From assembly GCA_020636915.1 (NCBI GenBank), contig JACJWV010000016.1:1-64000 (forward strand): a stretch of DNA of 64,000 nucleotides, read 5' to 3'. Source of the stretch: Nocardioides sp. GTDB lineage: Bacteria > Actinomycetota > Actinomycetes > Propionibacteriales > Nocardioidaceae. Positions 8,864 through 17,304 of this stretch are shown in pieces. The translations under genes were made by a program, and so were the position numbers. How positions within the stretch are numbered: position 1 is the first letter of the stretch; the number at the start of each line of letters is the position of its first letter. The notes under the pieces are model-generated. The model did not search any database. It saw only the letters and a program-made list of their open reading frames with translations, and was not told where the DNA came from.

Positions 8864-10452
8864 GGCATCCGCTCGTAGGCGGGCAGGGTCAGGAAGTCGG
8901 CGTACTCCTCGGAGAGCGCCATCTCGGCGTAGAGCGCCCGGGCGTCGTCCCAGCGCCGGCCGTCGTCGTCCGTCTCGCTGCGCGCCTTCTCGAGCTCCTC
9001 CTCGATCATCGACTCGACGAGCTCGTGGGTGACCTTCTCGCCGTTCGAGAGCACGATGCCGTTGGTGCGCCACTGCCAGACCTGGCTGCGTGAGATCTCG
9101 GCGGTCGCGGCGTCCTCCATCAGGTCGAAGATGCCGACCGCACCGGAGCCGCGCAGCCACGACTCGAGGTAGCGCAACCCGACGGCGACGTTGTTGCGCA
9201 GGCCCTGCTCGGTGGCCTCGCCGGGCGTGGCGCGGACGTTCAGCAGGTCGTCGGCGGTGACGTGCACGTCCTCCCGCAGCTTGTCGCGCTGGTTGGGGCG
9301 GTCGCCCAGCACCTGGTCGAACGCGTCGCGGCAGGCCTGGACCATGCCCGGGTGGGCGACCCAGGAGCCGTCGAAGCCGTCGGTCGCCTCCCGGGTCTTG
9401 TCGTCGGTCAGCTTCTCGAACGCGAACGCGTTGCGCTCCTCGTCCTTGCTCGGGATGAAGGCCGCCATGCCGCCGATCGCGTGGGCCCCGCGCCGGTGGC
9501 AGGTCCGCACGAGCAGCTCGGTGTAGGCGCGCATGAACGGCACCGTCATCGTCACCGAGTTGCGGTCCGGCAGCACCCAGTCCTCGCCCCGGGTGCGGAA
9601 GCACTTGATGACGCTGAACATGTAGTCCCAGCGCCCGGCGTTGAGCCCGGCCGAGTGGTCCCTCAGCTCGTAGAGGATCTCCTCCATCTCGAACGCCGCG
9701 GGGTAGGTCTCGATGAGGACGGTCGCGCGGATCGTGCCGCGCGGGATGCCGAGGAAGTCCTGGGCGAGCAGGAAGGCGTCGTTCCAGAGCCGCGCCTCGA
9801 GGTGGGACTCGATCTTCGGCAGGTAGTAGTAGGGGCCCTGGCCACGATCGATCTGGAGCTGTCCGCAGGTGGCGAGGTAGAGCGCGAAGTCCACCAGGCT
9901 CCCGGACGTCGGCTCGCCGTCGACCTCGATGTGCTTCTCGGGCAGGTGCCAGCCGCGCGGCCGCACGACGATCGTCGCGAGCTCGCCGTCCTGCAGGTGG
10001 TACTCCTTGCCCTCCGGGCTGGTGAAGTCGATGTTGCCGGTGATCGCGTCGAGGAGGTTCAGCTGCCCCCCGACGACGTTCTCCCACAGCGGCGTGTTGG
10101 CGTCCTCCTGGTCGGCGAGCCACACCTTGGCCCCGGAGTTGAGGGCGTTGATCGTCATCTTCCGGTCCGTGGGACCGGTGATCTCGACGCGCCGGTCGAG
10201 CAGGCCGGGCGCGGGGTCGGCCACCCGCCACGAGTCGTCCTCGCGGATCTCGCGGGTCTCCTCGAGGAAGCCCAGGCCGCCCCCGTCGGCGATCGCCCGC
10301 ACCCGGTCGGTGCGCTTCGCGAGCAGCTCGCGGCGTCGTCCGTCGAGCTCGCGGTGCAGCAGCGCCACGAGCTCCAGTGCGCGATCGGTGAGCACCTCGT
10401 CGTAGCGCGCGTGCATCGGGCCCACGACCTCGACCCCGTCCGGCAGTGCCAT
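8860..10452 (-). CDS. aceB: Malate synthase A
   Basis: A 530-residue protein of the short malate synthase A type, which condenses glyoxylate with acetyl-CoA to malate. Family stretches are intact: the Arg of VRPRGWHLPEKH, the acidic region VLIETYPAAFEMEEILYELRDH, FIPSKDEERN, and the C-terminal helix region. The ATG at 10452 is chosen over the GTG one codon upstream because GAGG lies 7 nt before it. It is the first gene of the operon and is coupled to glcD. No isocitrate lyase is present in the window, so this copy seems dedicated to glycolate-derived glyoxylate rather than to the full glyoxylate bypass. Confidence 0.93.
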   Translation of the reverse strand: MALPDGVEVVGPMHARYDEVLTDRALELVALLHRELDGRRRELLAKRTDRVRAIADGGGLGFLEETREIREDDSWRVADPAPGLLDRRVEITGPTDRKMTINALNSGAKVWLADQEDANTPLWENVVGGQLNLLDAITGNIDFTSPEGKEYHLQDGELATIVVRPRGWHLPEKHIEVDGEPTSGSLVDFALYLATCGQLQIDRGQGPYYYLPKIESHLEARLWNDAFLLAQDFLGIPRGTIRATVLIETYPAAFEMEEILYELRDHSAGLNAGRWDYMFSVIKCFRTRGEDWVLPDRNSVTMTVPFMRAYTELLVRTCHRRGAHAIGGMAAFIPSKDEERNAFAFEKLTDDKTREATDGFDGSWVAHPGMVQACRDAFDQVLGDRPNQRDKLREDVHVTADDLLNVRATPGEATEQGLRNNVAVGLRYLESWLRGSGAVGIFDLMEDAATAEISRSQVWQWRTNGIVLSNGEKVTHELVESMIEEELEKARSETDDDGRRWDDARALYAEMALSEEYADFLTLPAYERMP

Positions 10453-10565
10453 CACTCCACCTCGTCCCCATGCGGTTCGACCCGGTGCGTCCGCGACCGA
10501 GCCTCGCAGAGTCAGTGACCGGCGTCACGCGAGTGGAAACCCCCGGATGCGGAGAGACTGCGGCC

Positions 10566-11048
10566 ATGGGCCTGCTGACACCGCTCGCGATCCGCATCGG
10601 CGCGATCTCCTGGATGCCGAAGCTGCTCCCCCAGATCGTCTGGACCGACCGCCGCCTGCAGAAGGTCACCCGCGGCCGGGTGAGCGTCCTGGACATCGCC
10701 GGGCTGCCGAACCTCACGCTCACCGTCGTCGGCCGCAAGAGCGGCATCCCCCGCTCGACCCCCCTGCTGTGCGTGCCCGACGAGGGCACCTGGCTGATCG
10801 CGGGCTCCTACTTCGGCGGACCCGACATGCCGGTGTGGGTGCACAACCTGCGCGCGGCCGGCGAGGCCGACATCACCTGGGACCGGCGGCAAGTGCACGT
10901 CGCGGCCACCGAGCTCGGGCCGGAGGACCGCGCCGCAGCCTGGCAGGTGATGCTGCGGACCTGGCCGAACTTCGCGAAGTACGAGGAGCGCACCGACCGG
11001 CTGATCCCGGTCTTCCGGCTCACACGGCGACCGCTGGACCCGTCCTGA
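10566..11048 (+). CDS. F420H2-type (DUF385) nitroreductase family protein
   Basis: A 160-residue protein of the deazaflavin-dependent nitroreductase (Ddn/DUF385) family, small split-beta-barrel enzymes that usually use reduced coenzyme F420. The conserved core LTVVGRKSGIPRSTPL, then GSYFGGPDMPVWVHNLRA, is present. The ATG at 10566 is preceded by GGAGAG at a good distance; upstream in-frame codons add a 40-residue extension without family features. The substrate is unknown; relatives reduce quinones or nitro-compounds. Its last 29 bp overlap the convergent ClC gene. Confidence 0.82.
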   Translation: MGLLTPLAIRIGAISWMPKLLPQIVWTDRRLQKVTRGRVSVLDIAGLPNLTLTVVGRKSGIPRSTPLLCVPDEGTWLIAGSYFGGPDMPVWVHNLRAAGEADITWDRRQVHVAATELGPEDRAAAWQVMLRTWPNFAKYEERTDRLIPVFRLTRRPLDPS

Positions 11049-12741
11049 GCCGTCCGACGACCTGTCGGTGCGCGAGCCAGCCGACCAGGCGCTCGTCTGC
11101 GTCGAGCACGGGGACCTCGGAGGACTCGGTGCGGTCCAGGACGTCGAGCGCCTCCGCGAGGCTCTGGTCGGCCACCACCGGAGGGACGCGCTCGAGGAGG
11201 TCGCCCACGAGTGCGGTGCCGTGCCCCCCGTCGGCGAGCGCCTCGGCGGCGGCCCGTGCTGTCAGCACGCCGAGGTACCGGTCGTCGGCGTCGACGACAG
11301 CGAGGCGCTCGACCGTCGCCAGGTCGGCCAGGGCGTCGACCAGTGCATCCCCCGCGCGCACCGGCCGGCGTCCTGACGTCATCACCGCCCCCACCGACAC
11401 CGAGGCCAGCCGGCGGGCGGTGGGATGGGCGCCGAGGACCACGCCGCGGCGTCGCAGCTTGAGCGTGTAGACCGAGTCCTCCGACACCAGGTGGCTCACC
11501 CCGGTCGCCAGCACGATGGCCGCCATCAGCGGCAGGATGATCGAGTACTCGCCCGTGAGCTCGAACATGATGACCACCGCCGTGATCGGTGCTCGGGCAG
11601 CGCCCGCGAAGACCGCACCCATCCCGATCAGCCCGTACGCGCCGGCCGCGCCGGCGAGGCCCGGGACGACCACTCCCGCGGCCTGGCCGAACGCCGCGCC
11701 GAGCATGGCACCGATGAAGAGACTCGGGGCGAAGACACCTCCGGAGCCCCCGATGCCGATGGTGAGGCTGGTCGCCACCATCTTGCCGAGGAGCAGCACG
11801 ACGAGGAACCCGATCGTGTAGGCGCCGGCGACCCCGTCCCCGAGCACGGGATAGCCGACGCCGTACATCTGCGGCAGGGCCAGGAGGACCACCCCGAGCA
11901 GCAGTCCGCCCACGGCCGGCCGCAGCCACTCGGGACCACGCCAGACCCGGTCGCACCCGTCCTCCACCAGGTAGAGGAAGCGGGTGAAGACCACGCCGAC
12001 CAGTCCGGCGAGGACGCCGAGTAGCGCGAACAGGAGGTACTCACCCGGGTGCTCCACCGAGAACGGGGGGAGCCGCAAGAACGGCTCGTCCCCGAGCATC
12101 GCGCGACCGATCACGCTCGCGGTCACCGAGGACAGCACCACCATGCCGAAGCTGCGGGCTGCGAAGTCGGCGAGGATCAGCTCCATCGCGAAGAAGACGC
12201 CGGCAAGGGGGGCGTTGAAGGTCGCCGCGATCCCGCCGGCCGCGCCGCAGGCGACCAGGATCCGCGTGCGGTCCTCCTCGGCCCGGACCAGGCGCCCGAG
12301 GGTCGAGCCGAGCGCCGACCCGATCTGGACGATCGGGCCCTCCCGCCCCACGGAGCCGCCTCCGCCGATGCAGAGTGCCGACGCGAGCGCCTTGACACCG
12401 GCGACCTGGGGCCGGATCCGTCCACCCCGACGGGCCACCGCGTCCATCACCTCCGGCACGCCGTGACCGCGCGCCTCCCTCGCGAAGGCGTGCACCAGCG
12501 GCCCGTAGACGAGCCCGGCGACGACCGGGGCGAGCAGGAGGAACCAGGGGCCCAGGCCGGGAAGCCACGGGTGCGCTGACCTGCCGGCGGCGGCGTAGTC
12601 GTCATGCCCGGAAAGGACTCGCGTGAAGGTGACGACCAGCCACCGGAACGCCACCGCACCGAGGCCGGCCCCAGCCCCGACCACGAGGGCGAGCACGAGA
12701 AGTCCCGAGTCGGACTCGCGATCCGGAATCGTCCTGGTCAT
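11020..12741 (-). CDS. ClC-family chloride transporter with C-terminal CBS pair
   Basis: A 573-residue ClC membrane protein. The three selectivity motifs are readable: GHGVP (92-96), GREGP (132-136) with the gating Glu at 134, and GGVFAP. About ten hydrophobic stretches are followed after about residue 450 by a soluble pair of CBS domains that usually bind adenine nucleotides and control gating. The gating Glu allows a channel or a Cl-/H+ exchanger; sequence alone does not decide. It is transcribed divergently from a MarR regulator 25 bp away, which may control it. Its 3' end overlaps the F420-type gene. Confidence 0.9.
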   Translation of the reverse strand: MTRTIPDRESDSGLLVLALVVGAGAGLGAVAFRWLVVTFTRVLSGHDDYAAAGRSAHPWLPGLGPWFLLLAPVVAGLVYGPLVHAFAREARGHGVPEVMDAVARRGGRIRPQVAGVKALASALCIGGGGSVGREGPIVQIGSALGSTLGRLVRAEEDRTRILVACGAAGGIAATFNAPLAGVFFAMELILADFAARSFGMVVLSSVTASVIGRAMLGDEPFLRLPPFSVEHPGEYLLFALLGVLAGLVGVVFTRFLYLVEDGCDRVWRGPEWLRPAVGGLLLGVVLLALPQMYGVGYPVLGDGVAGAYTIGFLVVLLLGKMVATSLTIGIGGSGGVFAPSLFIGAMLGAAFGQAAGVVVPGLAGAAGAYGLIGMGAVFAGAARAPITAVVIMFELTGEYSIILPLMAAIVLATGVSHLVSEDSVYTLKLRRRGVVLGAHPTARRLASVSVGAVMTSGRRPVRAGDALVDALADLATVERLAVVDADDRYLGVLTARAAAEALADGGHGTALVGDLLERVPPVVADQSLAEALDVLDRTESSEVPVLDADERLVGWLAHRQVVGRLRTGPAVAV

Positions 12742-12744
12742 TCA

Positions 12745-12763
12745 TGCAGTATGCAATAGTTGC
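12745..12763. promoter_or_regulatory. Candidate MarR operator between ClC and marR
   Basis: Only 25 bp separate the divergent starts, and they contain two overlapping dyads, TGCA-GTA-TGCA (12745-12755) and GCAA-TAG-TTGC (12753-12763). The AT-rich composition contrasts with the surroundings. The adjacent MarR protein is the obvious candidate ligand, controlling itself and the ClC gene. Confidence 0.5.
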
Positions 12764-12766
12764 TCT

Positions 12767-13252
12767 GTGCAAGACAAAGCGACCTCGGAGGACGTCGTCA
12801 CGTCGCTGCTCACGGCCTCCCGCGTGCTGGTGGGCGTCGCAGCCCGCTCCCTCACGGAGGTCGAGGGCCACGTGACGGTGACGCAGTTCCGCACCCTCGT
12901 GGTGCTGGCCGCCCACGGCCCGATGAAGCAGGGCGCTCTCGCCGAGCACCTCGGGGTGAACGCGTCGACCGCGCAGCGGATGGTCGACCGGCTCGGGGCT
13001 GCCGGTCTCGTGGACCGGCGGCCGAACCCGCGGAGCCGGCGGGAGGTCCTGCTCTCGCTCAGCGTCGACGGCCGCGCGGTCGTCGACCGGGTGACCGAGC
13101 GTCGGCGGCGCGAGCTGCAGACGATCGTGCGCCGGATGCCCCCGGAGCGAAGAGCCGCCGTGGTCGACGCTCTGCAGGCCTTCACCGAGGCCGCGCGGGA
13201 ACCCGAACCCGTCGCCGGGACGCTGTGGGGCTGGTCCCTCGTCGGTGAATGA
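12767..13252 (+). CDS. MarR-family transcriptional regulator
   Basis: A 161-residue winged-helix regulator of the MarR type. The helix-turn-helix lies around KQGALAEHLGVNASTAQRMVDRL, followed by the wing RRPNPRSRREVLLSLS. The GTG at 12767 (MQDKATSED) is used because upstream codons run into the divergent ClC gene. Genes controlled are unknown; the shared 25-bp intergenic region with two dyads suggests autoregulation and control of the ClC transporter. Its stop overlaps the proposed start of the phosphoesterase gene by 8 bp, so the next two genes may be in the same transcript. Confidence 0.85.
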   Translation: MQDKATSEDVVTSLLTASRVLVGVAARSLTEVEGHVTVTQFRTLVVLAAHGPMKQGALAEHLGVNASTAQRMVDRLGAAGLVDRRPNPRSRREVLLSLSVDGRAVVDRVTERRRRELQTIVRRMPPERRAAVVDALQAFTEAAREPEPVAGTLWGWSLVGE

Positions 13253-14216
13253 GCACGAGCCTTCGCGCCGGTACCGTGTCCCCGTGCAGCTCGGCCAGTA
13301 CCCCGACCCCGGCCACACCGTCGCCCACCTCAGCGACCCCCACCTGCTCGCCGGAGGCGTCCGGCAGTACGGCGTCATCGACACCGAGGCGGGCCTCGAG
13401 CTGGCCCTCGCGCGGTTGACGCGGCTCGATCCGCTGCCGCAGGCACTGGTCTTCACCGGCGACCTCGCCGACAAGGCCGAGCCGGCCGCCTACGAGCGGC
13501 TGCGCGCGATCGTCGAGCCCGCGGCCGCCGCGATCGGGGCCGCGGTGGTCTGGGTGATGGGCAACCACGACGAGCGGGCGGCGTACTCCCGTGCCCTCTT
13601 CGGCGAGGAGTCGGACGCCACGCAGGACCGGGTGCACGACGTCGCCGGCCTGCGGGTGGTCTCCCTGGACACGAGCGTGCCCGGCTACCACCACGGCGAG
13701 CTCACCGACGCGCAGCTCGCGTGGCTGGCCGACGTGCTGAGCAGCCCGGCGCCGCACGGCACCCTCCTCGCCCTGCACCACCCGCCGATCCCGATCCCGA
13801 TGATGCGGGCGGCCGAGGTCATCGAGCTCTACGACCAGCACCGCCTCGCCGAGGTGGTCACCGGCACGGACGTGCGCTGCATCCTCGGCGGCCACTTCCA
13901 CTACTCGACGTACTCGACCTTCGCCGGGATCCCCGTCTCCGTCGCGTCCGCCACCTGCTACACCTCCGACCCCGCGCCGCTCGAGCGCTTCGTGTCGGGC
14001 GTCGACGGCCATCAGGCGTTCACGATGGTGCACGTGTACGACGACCGCGTGGTGCACACGGTCGTGCCGGTCGACGAGGCGCCCGAGGTGAGCGGCTTTC
14101 CGTCCGACGTCCGCGCCGAGGTCGAGGCGCTCACCCCCGAGCAGCGGCGCGACCTGCTCTCGCGCAAGGACTCCCCTGTGTACACCGGCGAGATGCAGGT
14201 ACCGGGCACCGCATGA
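13245..14216 (+). CDS. CpdA-like calcineurin-type metallophosphoesterase
   Basis: A protein of up to 323 residues with all metal-binding motifs of class III cyclic-nucleotide phosphodiesterases: SDPHL, FTGDLADK, MGNHDER, LHHPP and GGHFHYS. Family members hydrolyse 3',5'-cAMP or other phosphodiesters with a di-metal centre. The GTG at 13245 overlaps the marR stop; another GTG at 13284 (VQLGQYPD) is closer to the first motif and may be the true start. The stop overlaps the ZIP start by 4 nt (ATGA). The linkage to a metal transporter is interesting because the enzyme is metal dependent, but that is inference. Confidence 0.85.
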   Translation: MNEHEPSRRYRVPVQLGQYPDPGHTVAHLSDPHLLAGGVRQYGVIDTEAGLELALARLTRLDPLPQALVFTGDLADKAEPAAYERLRAIVEPAAAAIGAAVVWVMGNHDERAAYSRALFGEESDATQDRVHDVAGLRVVSLDTSVPGYHHGELTDAQLAWLADVLSSPAPHGTLLALHHPPIPIPMMRAAEVIELYDQHRLAEVVTGTDVRCILGGHFHYSTYSTFAGIPVSVASATCYTSDPAPLERFVSGVDGHQAFTMVHVYDDRVVHTVVPVDEAPEVSGFPSDVRAEVEALTPEQRRDLLSRKDSPVYTGEMQVPGTA

Positions 14217-14896
14217 CGCAGGCACTGCTGTGGGGACTGCTCGCCGCCGGGTCCCTCCTGATCGGCCAGCTGCTCGCCACCCCGCTCGGCCACTCTGCGC
14301 GGACCGTGGGCCTGATGATGGCCTTCGGCGCCGGGACGCTCATCAGCGCCGTCGGCTACGAGCTGATCCCCGAGGAGAACCTCCAGCTGGGCTGGGAGGT
14401 CGGCGGCGCCTTCCTCCTCGGCGCCCTCGTCTACTACGCCGGCGCCCGGATCATCGACCGCGGCGGGACCTCGGGCCGCGCCCTGTTCCTCGGCGCCCTG
14501 CTCGACGGGATCCCCGAGTCGTTCATCCTCGGTCTCGGCCTGGCCCTCGGCGGGTCGATCAGCGTCGCGTTCCTGGCAGCCGTGCTGCTCTCCAACGTGC
14601 CGGAGGGGCTGGCCGGCACCACCGACCTGCGCACCGCGGGGGTCAGCGAGCGCCGGGTGACGCTGATGTGGTCGTCACTGACCGTCGTCTGCGGCGTCGT
14701 GTCCATGGCCGGCTACCTCGTCGCCGACCACATCACCCGCGCCGGGGAGATCGCGAGCGCGTTCGCCGGTGGCGCGGTGCTCACCATGCTCGCCGACTCG
14801 ATGGTGCCGGAGTCCTACGAGCGCGCAGGCCGGGTCGCCGGGCTGCTGACGGTCCTGGGGTTCCTGGTCGCCGGGGTGCTGTCCGCCCTGCAGTGA
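14213..14896 (+). CDS. ZIP-family divalent metal transporter
   Basis: A 227-residue integral membrane protein with about eight hydrophobic segments and the paired ZIP signatures LDGIPESFILG and SNVPEGLAGTTDL in the central helices. ZIP proteins move Zn2+ or other divalent metals into the cytoplasm. Some bacterial members of this small subgroup lack the usual His of HNIPEG, as here (DGIPES), so metal specificity cannot be read. The ATG overlaps the phosphoesterase stop. A long inverted repeat lies 37 bp after the stop. Confidence 0.8.
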   Translation: MTQALLWGLLAAGSLLIGQLLATPLGHSARTVGLMMAFGAGTLISAVGYELIPEENLQLGWEVGGAFLLGALVYYAGARIIDRGGTSGRALFLGALLDGIPESFILGLGLALGGSISVAFLAAVLLSNVPEGLAGTTDLRTAGVSERRVTLMWSSLTVVCGVVSMAGYLVADHITRAGEIASAFAGGAVLTMLADSMVPESYERAGRVAGLLTVLGFLVAGVLSALQ

Positions 14897-14933
14897 GGCC
14901 GGTCAGGCGGAGGCAGCGTAGGGCGGCGACTCG

Positions 14934-15011
14934 AGCTGTAACGCCGTGTTACTGCCTGTACCCACCCTGTTGCAGCACCCTGGGAACAAGGTGTAACACG
15001 GCGTTACAGCT
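14934..15011. repeat. Perfect 19-bp inverted repeat with 40-nt spacer
   Basis: The arms 14934-14952 and 14993-15011 are perfect reverse complements. Each arm is itself a dyad, GTAAC-N5-GTTAC (core GTAACGCCGTGTTAC). The element sits between two convergent genes (ZIP transporter and hexapeptide acyltransferase), which fits a bidirectional terminator or a small dispersed element better than a promoter operator. The 40-nt spacer is long for an intrinsic terminator and there is no T-tract. Confidence 0.85.
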
Positions 15012-15061
15012 GCTGGGGGCCGTGCGCACGGGCCGGCCCGCGCGCGACCCAACCCGAGCGG

Positions 15062-15757
15062 TCAGGCGGAGGCGGAGTCGTCGTCCTCGCTGACGGGGTC
15101 GCCCCAGGTGCCGACCACCACCGGGCGCACGTCGCCGCGGGTGCCGACCCAGCCGATGCCGGGCTCGTAGCGACGGATCACGCGGGCGGGGGCACCGCCG
15201 ACCACGCTGTGGTCGGGCACCGGGCCGCGGACGACCGAGCCGGCGGCGACGACCACGTTGCGCCCGATGTCGGCGCCCGGGAGCACGATCGAGCCGTGGC
15301 CGAGCCAGGAGCCCGCCCCGATGCGGACCGGGTGGTGCCCGCCGAACTGCTCACCGATCGGGCGGTCCGGGTCCTGGTAGCCGTGCCCGGAGTCGGAGAC
15401 GAAGACGTCCTGGCCGAACCAGACGTCGTCGCCGATCTCGACCGACTTGTGCGCCAGGATCGTCACCCGCGCGCCGAGCACGCACCGGTCGCCCACGACC
15501 AGGGCCCGCTCGGGGACGCCCGGGTCGTCGGGTCCGTAGCCGGCGGCCAGCGTCGCCTGCCTGCCGACCAGGACACCCGCGCCGAGGTGGATCGAGCGGG
15601 TGCCGACCAGGGTCGCGGTCGGGAAGCCGATGCAGGTGCCGTCGCCGAAGCTGCCGAAGGCGTCGGCCGCCCGGGTGCCGGTCACGATCTCCCCGGCCCG
15701 GTCCAGCCAGCGCCAGCCGGTCAGCACCCCGGCGTTGAGCAGCCGCTTGAACCTCAC
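15062..15757 (-). CDS. Hexapeptide-repeat (left-handed beta-helix) acyltransferase
   Basis: A 231-residue acyltransferase with imperfect hexapeptide repeats across residues 40-200 (for example LGAGVLVGRQATL, VVGDRCVLGARVTI, DIGRNVVVAAGSVVRG) and the maltose/galactoside acetyltransferase-type ending VVGGAPARVIRRYEP. Such enzymes acylate sugars or other hydroxyl acceptors from acyl-CoA. The GTG at 15757 (MRFKRLLN) was chosen; a second in-frame GTG 21 bp upstream is also possible and neither has a strong ribosome-binding site. It lies after a WS/DGAT gene but is separated from it by a strong hairpin. The acceptor is unknown. Confidence 0.8.
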   Translation of the reverse strand: MRFKRLLNAGVLTGWRWLDRAGEIVTGTRAADAFGSFGDGTCIGFPTATLVGTRSIHLGAGVLVGRQATLAAGYGPDDPGVPERALVVGDRCVLGARVTILAHKSVEIGDDVWFGQDVFVSDSGHGYQDPDRPIGEQFGGHHPVRIGAGSWLGHGSIVLPGADIGRNVVVAAGSVVRGPVPDHSVVGGAPARVIRRYEPGIGWVGTRGDVRPVVVGTWGDPVSEDDDSASA

Positions 15758-15788
15758 GCCCGCGAGACTAGCGGTCACCGCGGGTCCC

Positions 15789-15840
15789 CGGGTCGTGTGC
15801 CCGAGAACGCGCGATGGCGCGTTCTCGGGCACACGACCCG
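15789..15840 (-). terminator. 24-bp perfect hairpin with GATG loop
   Basis: The arms 15789-15812 and 15817-15840 are perfectly complementary and the loop is only 4 nt. The hairpin lies 27 bp after the stop of the minus-strand WS/DGAT gene and about 30 bp before the start of the acyltransferase. It lacks a U-tract, as is common for actinobacterial terminators. It may instead be a dispersed palindromic element. Confidence 0.65.
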
Positions 15841-15867
15841 ACCCTGCGGGGACCTGCCGCTGCGCGC

Positions 15868-17187
15868 TCAGCCGGCCTCGGGGGCGAGGGTGGTCATCGC
15901 CGCCACCTCCGCGGCCAGCCCCGCGACGAGGACCTCCGGGTCCGGGACCGCGGTGGCGTCGACCTTGAAGCCGACGTGCACCTGCCCGCCGTACCCGATG
16001 ATCGAGGTCGAGAAGCTCTGGTCGGCCGACATCGGCGCCCAGCCCCACAGCCGGGTGATCGGCAGCCCGGCGAGGTGCAGCGGTGCGTCGGGGCCGCGGA
16101 CGCTGGTGGTCACCCCGGTGGCCTTGCGGGCGAAGAAGTCGGTGGCGAGCACCCGCACCCGGGGGTGCAGGAACCCCAGGCCCTGCAGCAGGCCGTAGGT
16201 CAGCCACGCCTCGGGCGACTCCTTGATCGCGCGCATCCGCGTCGAGGTCTCGACCAGCCGGCCGAGCGGGCTGCCGACCGACGCCGGCAGGTCGAGCAGC
16301 ACCAGGGCGAACTGGTTGCCGAGCTCGTCGGGTCGCATCGACTCCGCACCGCGCAGGTCGACCGGCACCATCGTCGGTACGTCGTCGGGGTCGTCGTCCC
16401 CGTGCGTCGCGAGCCAGCGGCGCAACGAGCCGGCCAGCGCAGACATCACGACGTCGGTGACCGTCGCCCCGGTGGCCCGCCGGAGCGGGCGCAGCTCCGC
16501 GACGTCGATGGGGGCCGCCCACACCACGCGCTTGTCGTGGTGGGGTGCGACCGCCAGCGGCGACTCCGGGCGCTTGGCGAGCACCAGGTGCTCGGCGACC
16601 GCCGGCGCGGTGACCAGACGACCGGCCCCGGGCAGCCCCTTGACCGTGTGGGCCGCCGCACGCAACAGGGGGAACGACCAGCCGCCACCCGAGGGCGGGC
16701 GGGCCGCGCGCAGCGGGTCCTCGTCGGCGAGCGACATGATGACCTTGAACAGCGCGGTCCCGTCGGCGAGGGCGTGGTGCAGCCGGGTGTAGACGGCGGT
16801 GCCGCCGTGGTACCCGTGGATGACGTGCACCTCCCAGGGCGGGCGCTGCTGGTCCAGCGCGCGGGACAGGTAGCGCGCGACGTGGTCCTGCAGGGCGGCG
16901 TCGTCGCCGGGCTCGGGCAGGGTCACGTCGAGGACGTGCCGCTCGAGGTCGAAGTCGGGGTCGTCGGACCACCACCGCGAGGGGTAGGGCCACCAGGACC
17001 ACGCCGCGCGCTGCCGGAAGCGTGGGAAGCGCTCGACGAGCCGCTCGCGCAGCAGCTCGACGTAGGTCGCGCGGTCCAGGTCGCCGTCGACGACCATCAG
17101 CCCCTCGATCACCATCAGGTTGTCGGGCTGGTCCATCTCCAGCCAGACGTCGTCGACGGGACGCACCACACTCCGGTGACCGGGCAT
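15868..17187 (-). CDS. WS/DGAT-family acyltransferase (copy 1)
   Basis: A 439-residue wax ester synthase/acyl-CoA:diacylglycerol acyltransferase. The catalytic HHxxxDG motif is present as HHALADG with H137-H138 and D142-G143. C-terminal family stretches include SVRGPDAPLHLAG. These enzymes esterify fatty acyl-CoA with diacylglycerol or fatty alcohols for storage-lipid formation. The ATG at 17187 is divergent from a second WS/DGAT gene across 117 bp, so both may share regulation. Confidence 0.9.
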   Translation of the reverse strand: MPGHRSVVRPVDDVWLEMDQPDNLMVIEGLMVVDGDLDRATYVELLRERLVERFPRFRQRAAWSWWPYPSRWWSDDPDFDLERHVLDVTLPEPGDDAALQDHVARYLSRALDQQRPPWEVHVIHGYHGGTAVYTRLHHALADGTALFKVIMSLADEDPLRAARPPSGGGWSFPLLRAAAHTVKGLPGAGRLVTAPAVAEHLVLAKRPESPLAVAPHHDKRVVWAAPIDVAELRPLRRATGATVTDVVMSALAGSLRRWLATHGDDDPDDVPTMVPVDLRGAESMRPDELGNQFALVLLDLPASVGSPLGRLVETSTRMRAIKESPEAWLTYGLLQGLGFLHPRVRVLATDFFARKATGVTTSVRGPDAPLHLAGLPITRLWGWAPMSADQSFSTSIIGYGGQVHVGFKVDATAVPDPEVLVAGLAAEVAAMTTLAPEAG

Positions 17188-17304
17188 GCTCTCAGGCTCG
17201 CGTCGCGCGCATCGAGCGGACAGGGTCGGAAGTCACGGTGGCGCAGGCCCTGCGCCTCCGGCCCCCGGAGCGGCCGCGGACGAGACTGGCCGCGGAGGTG
17301 TTCC

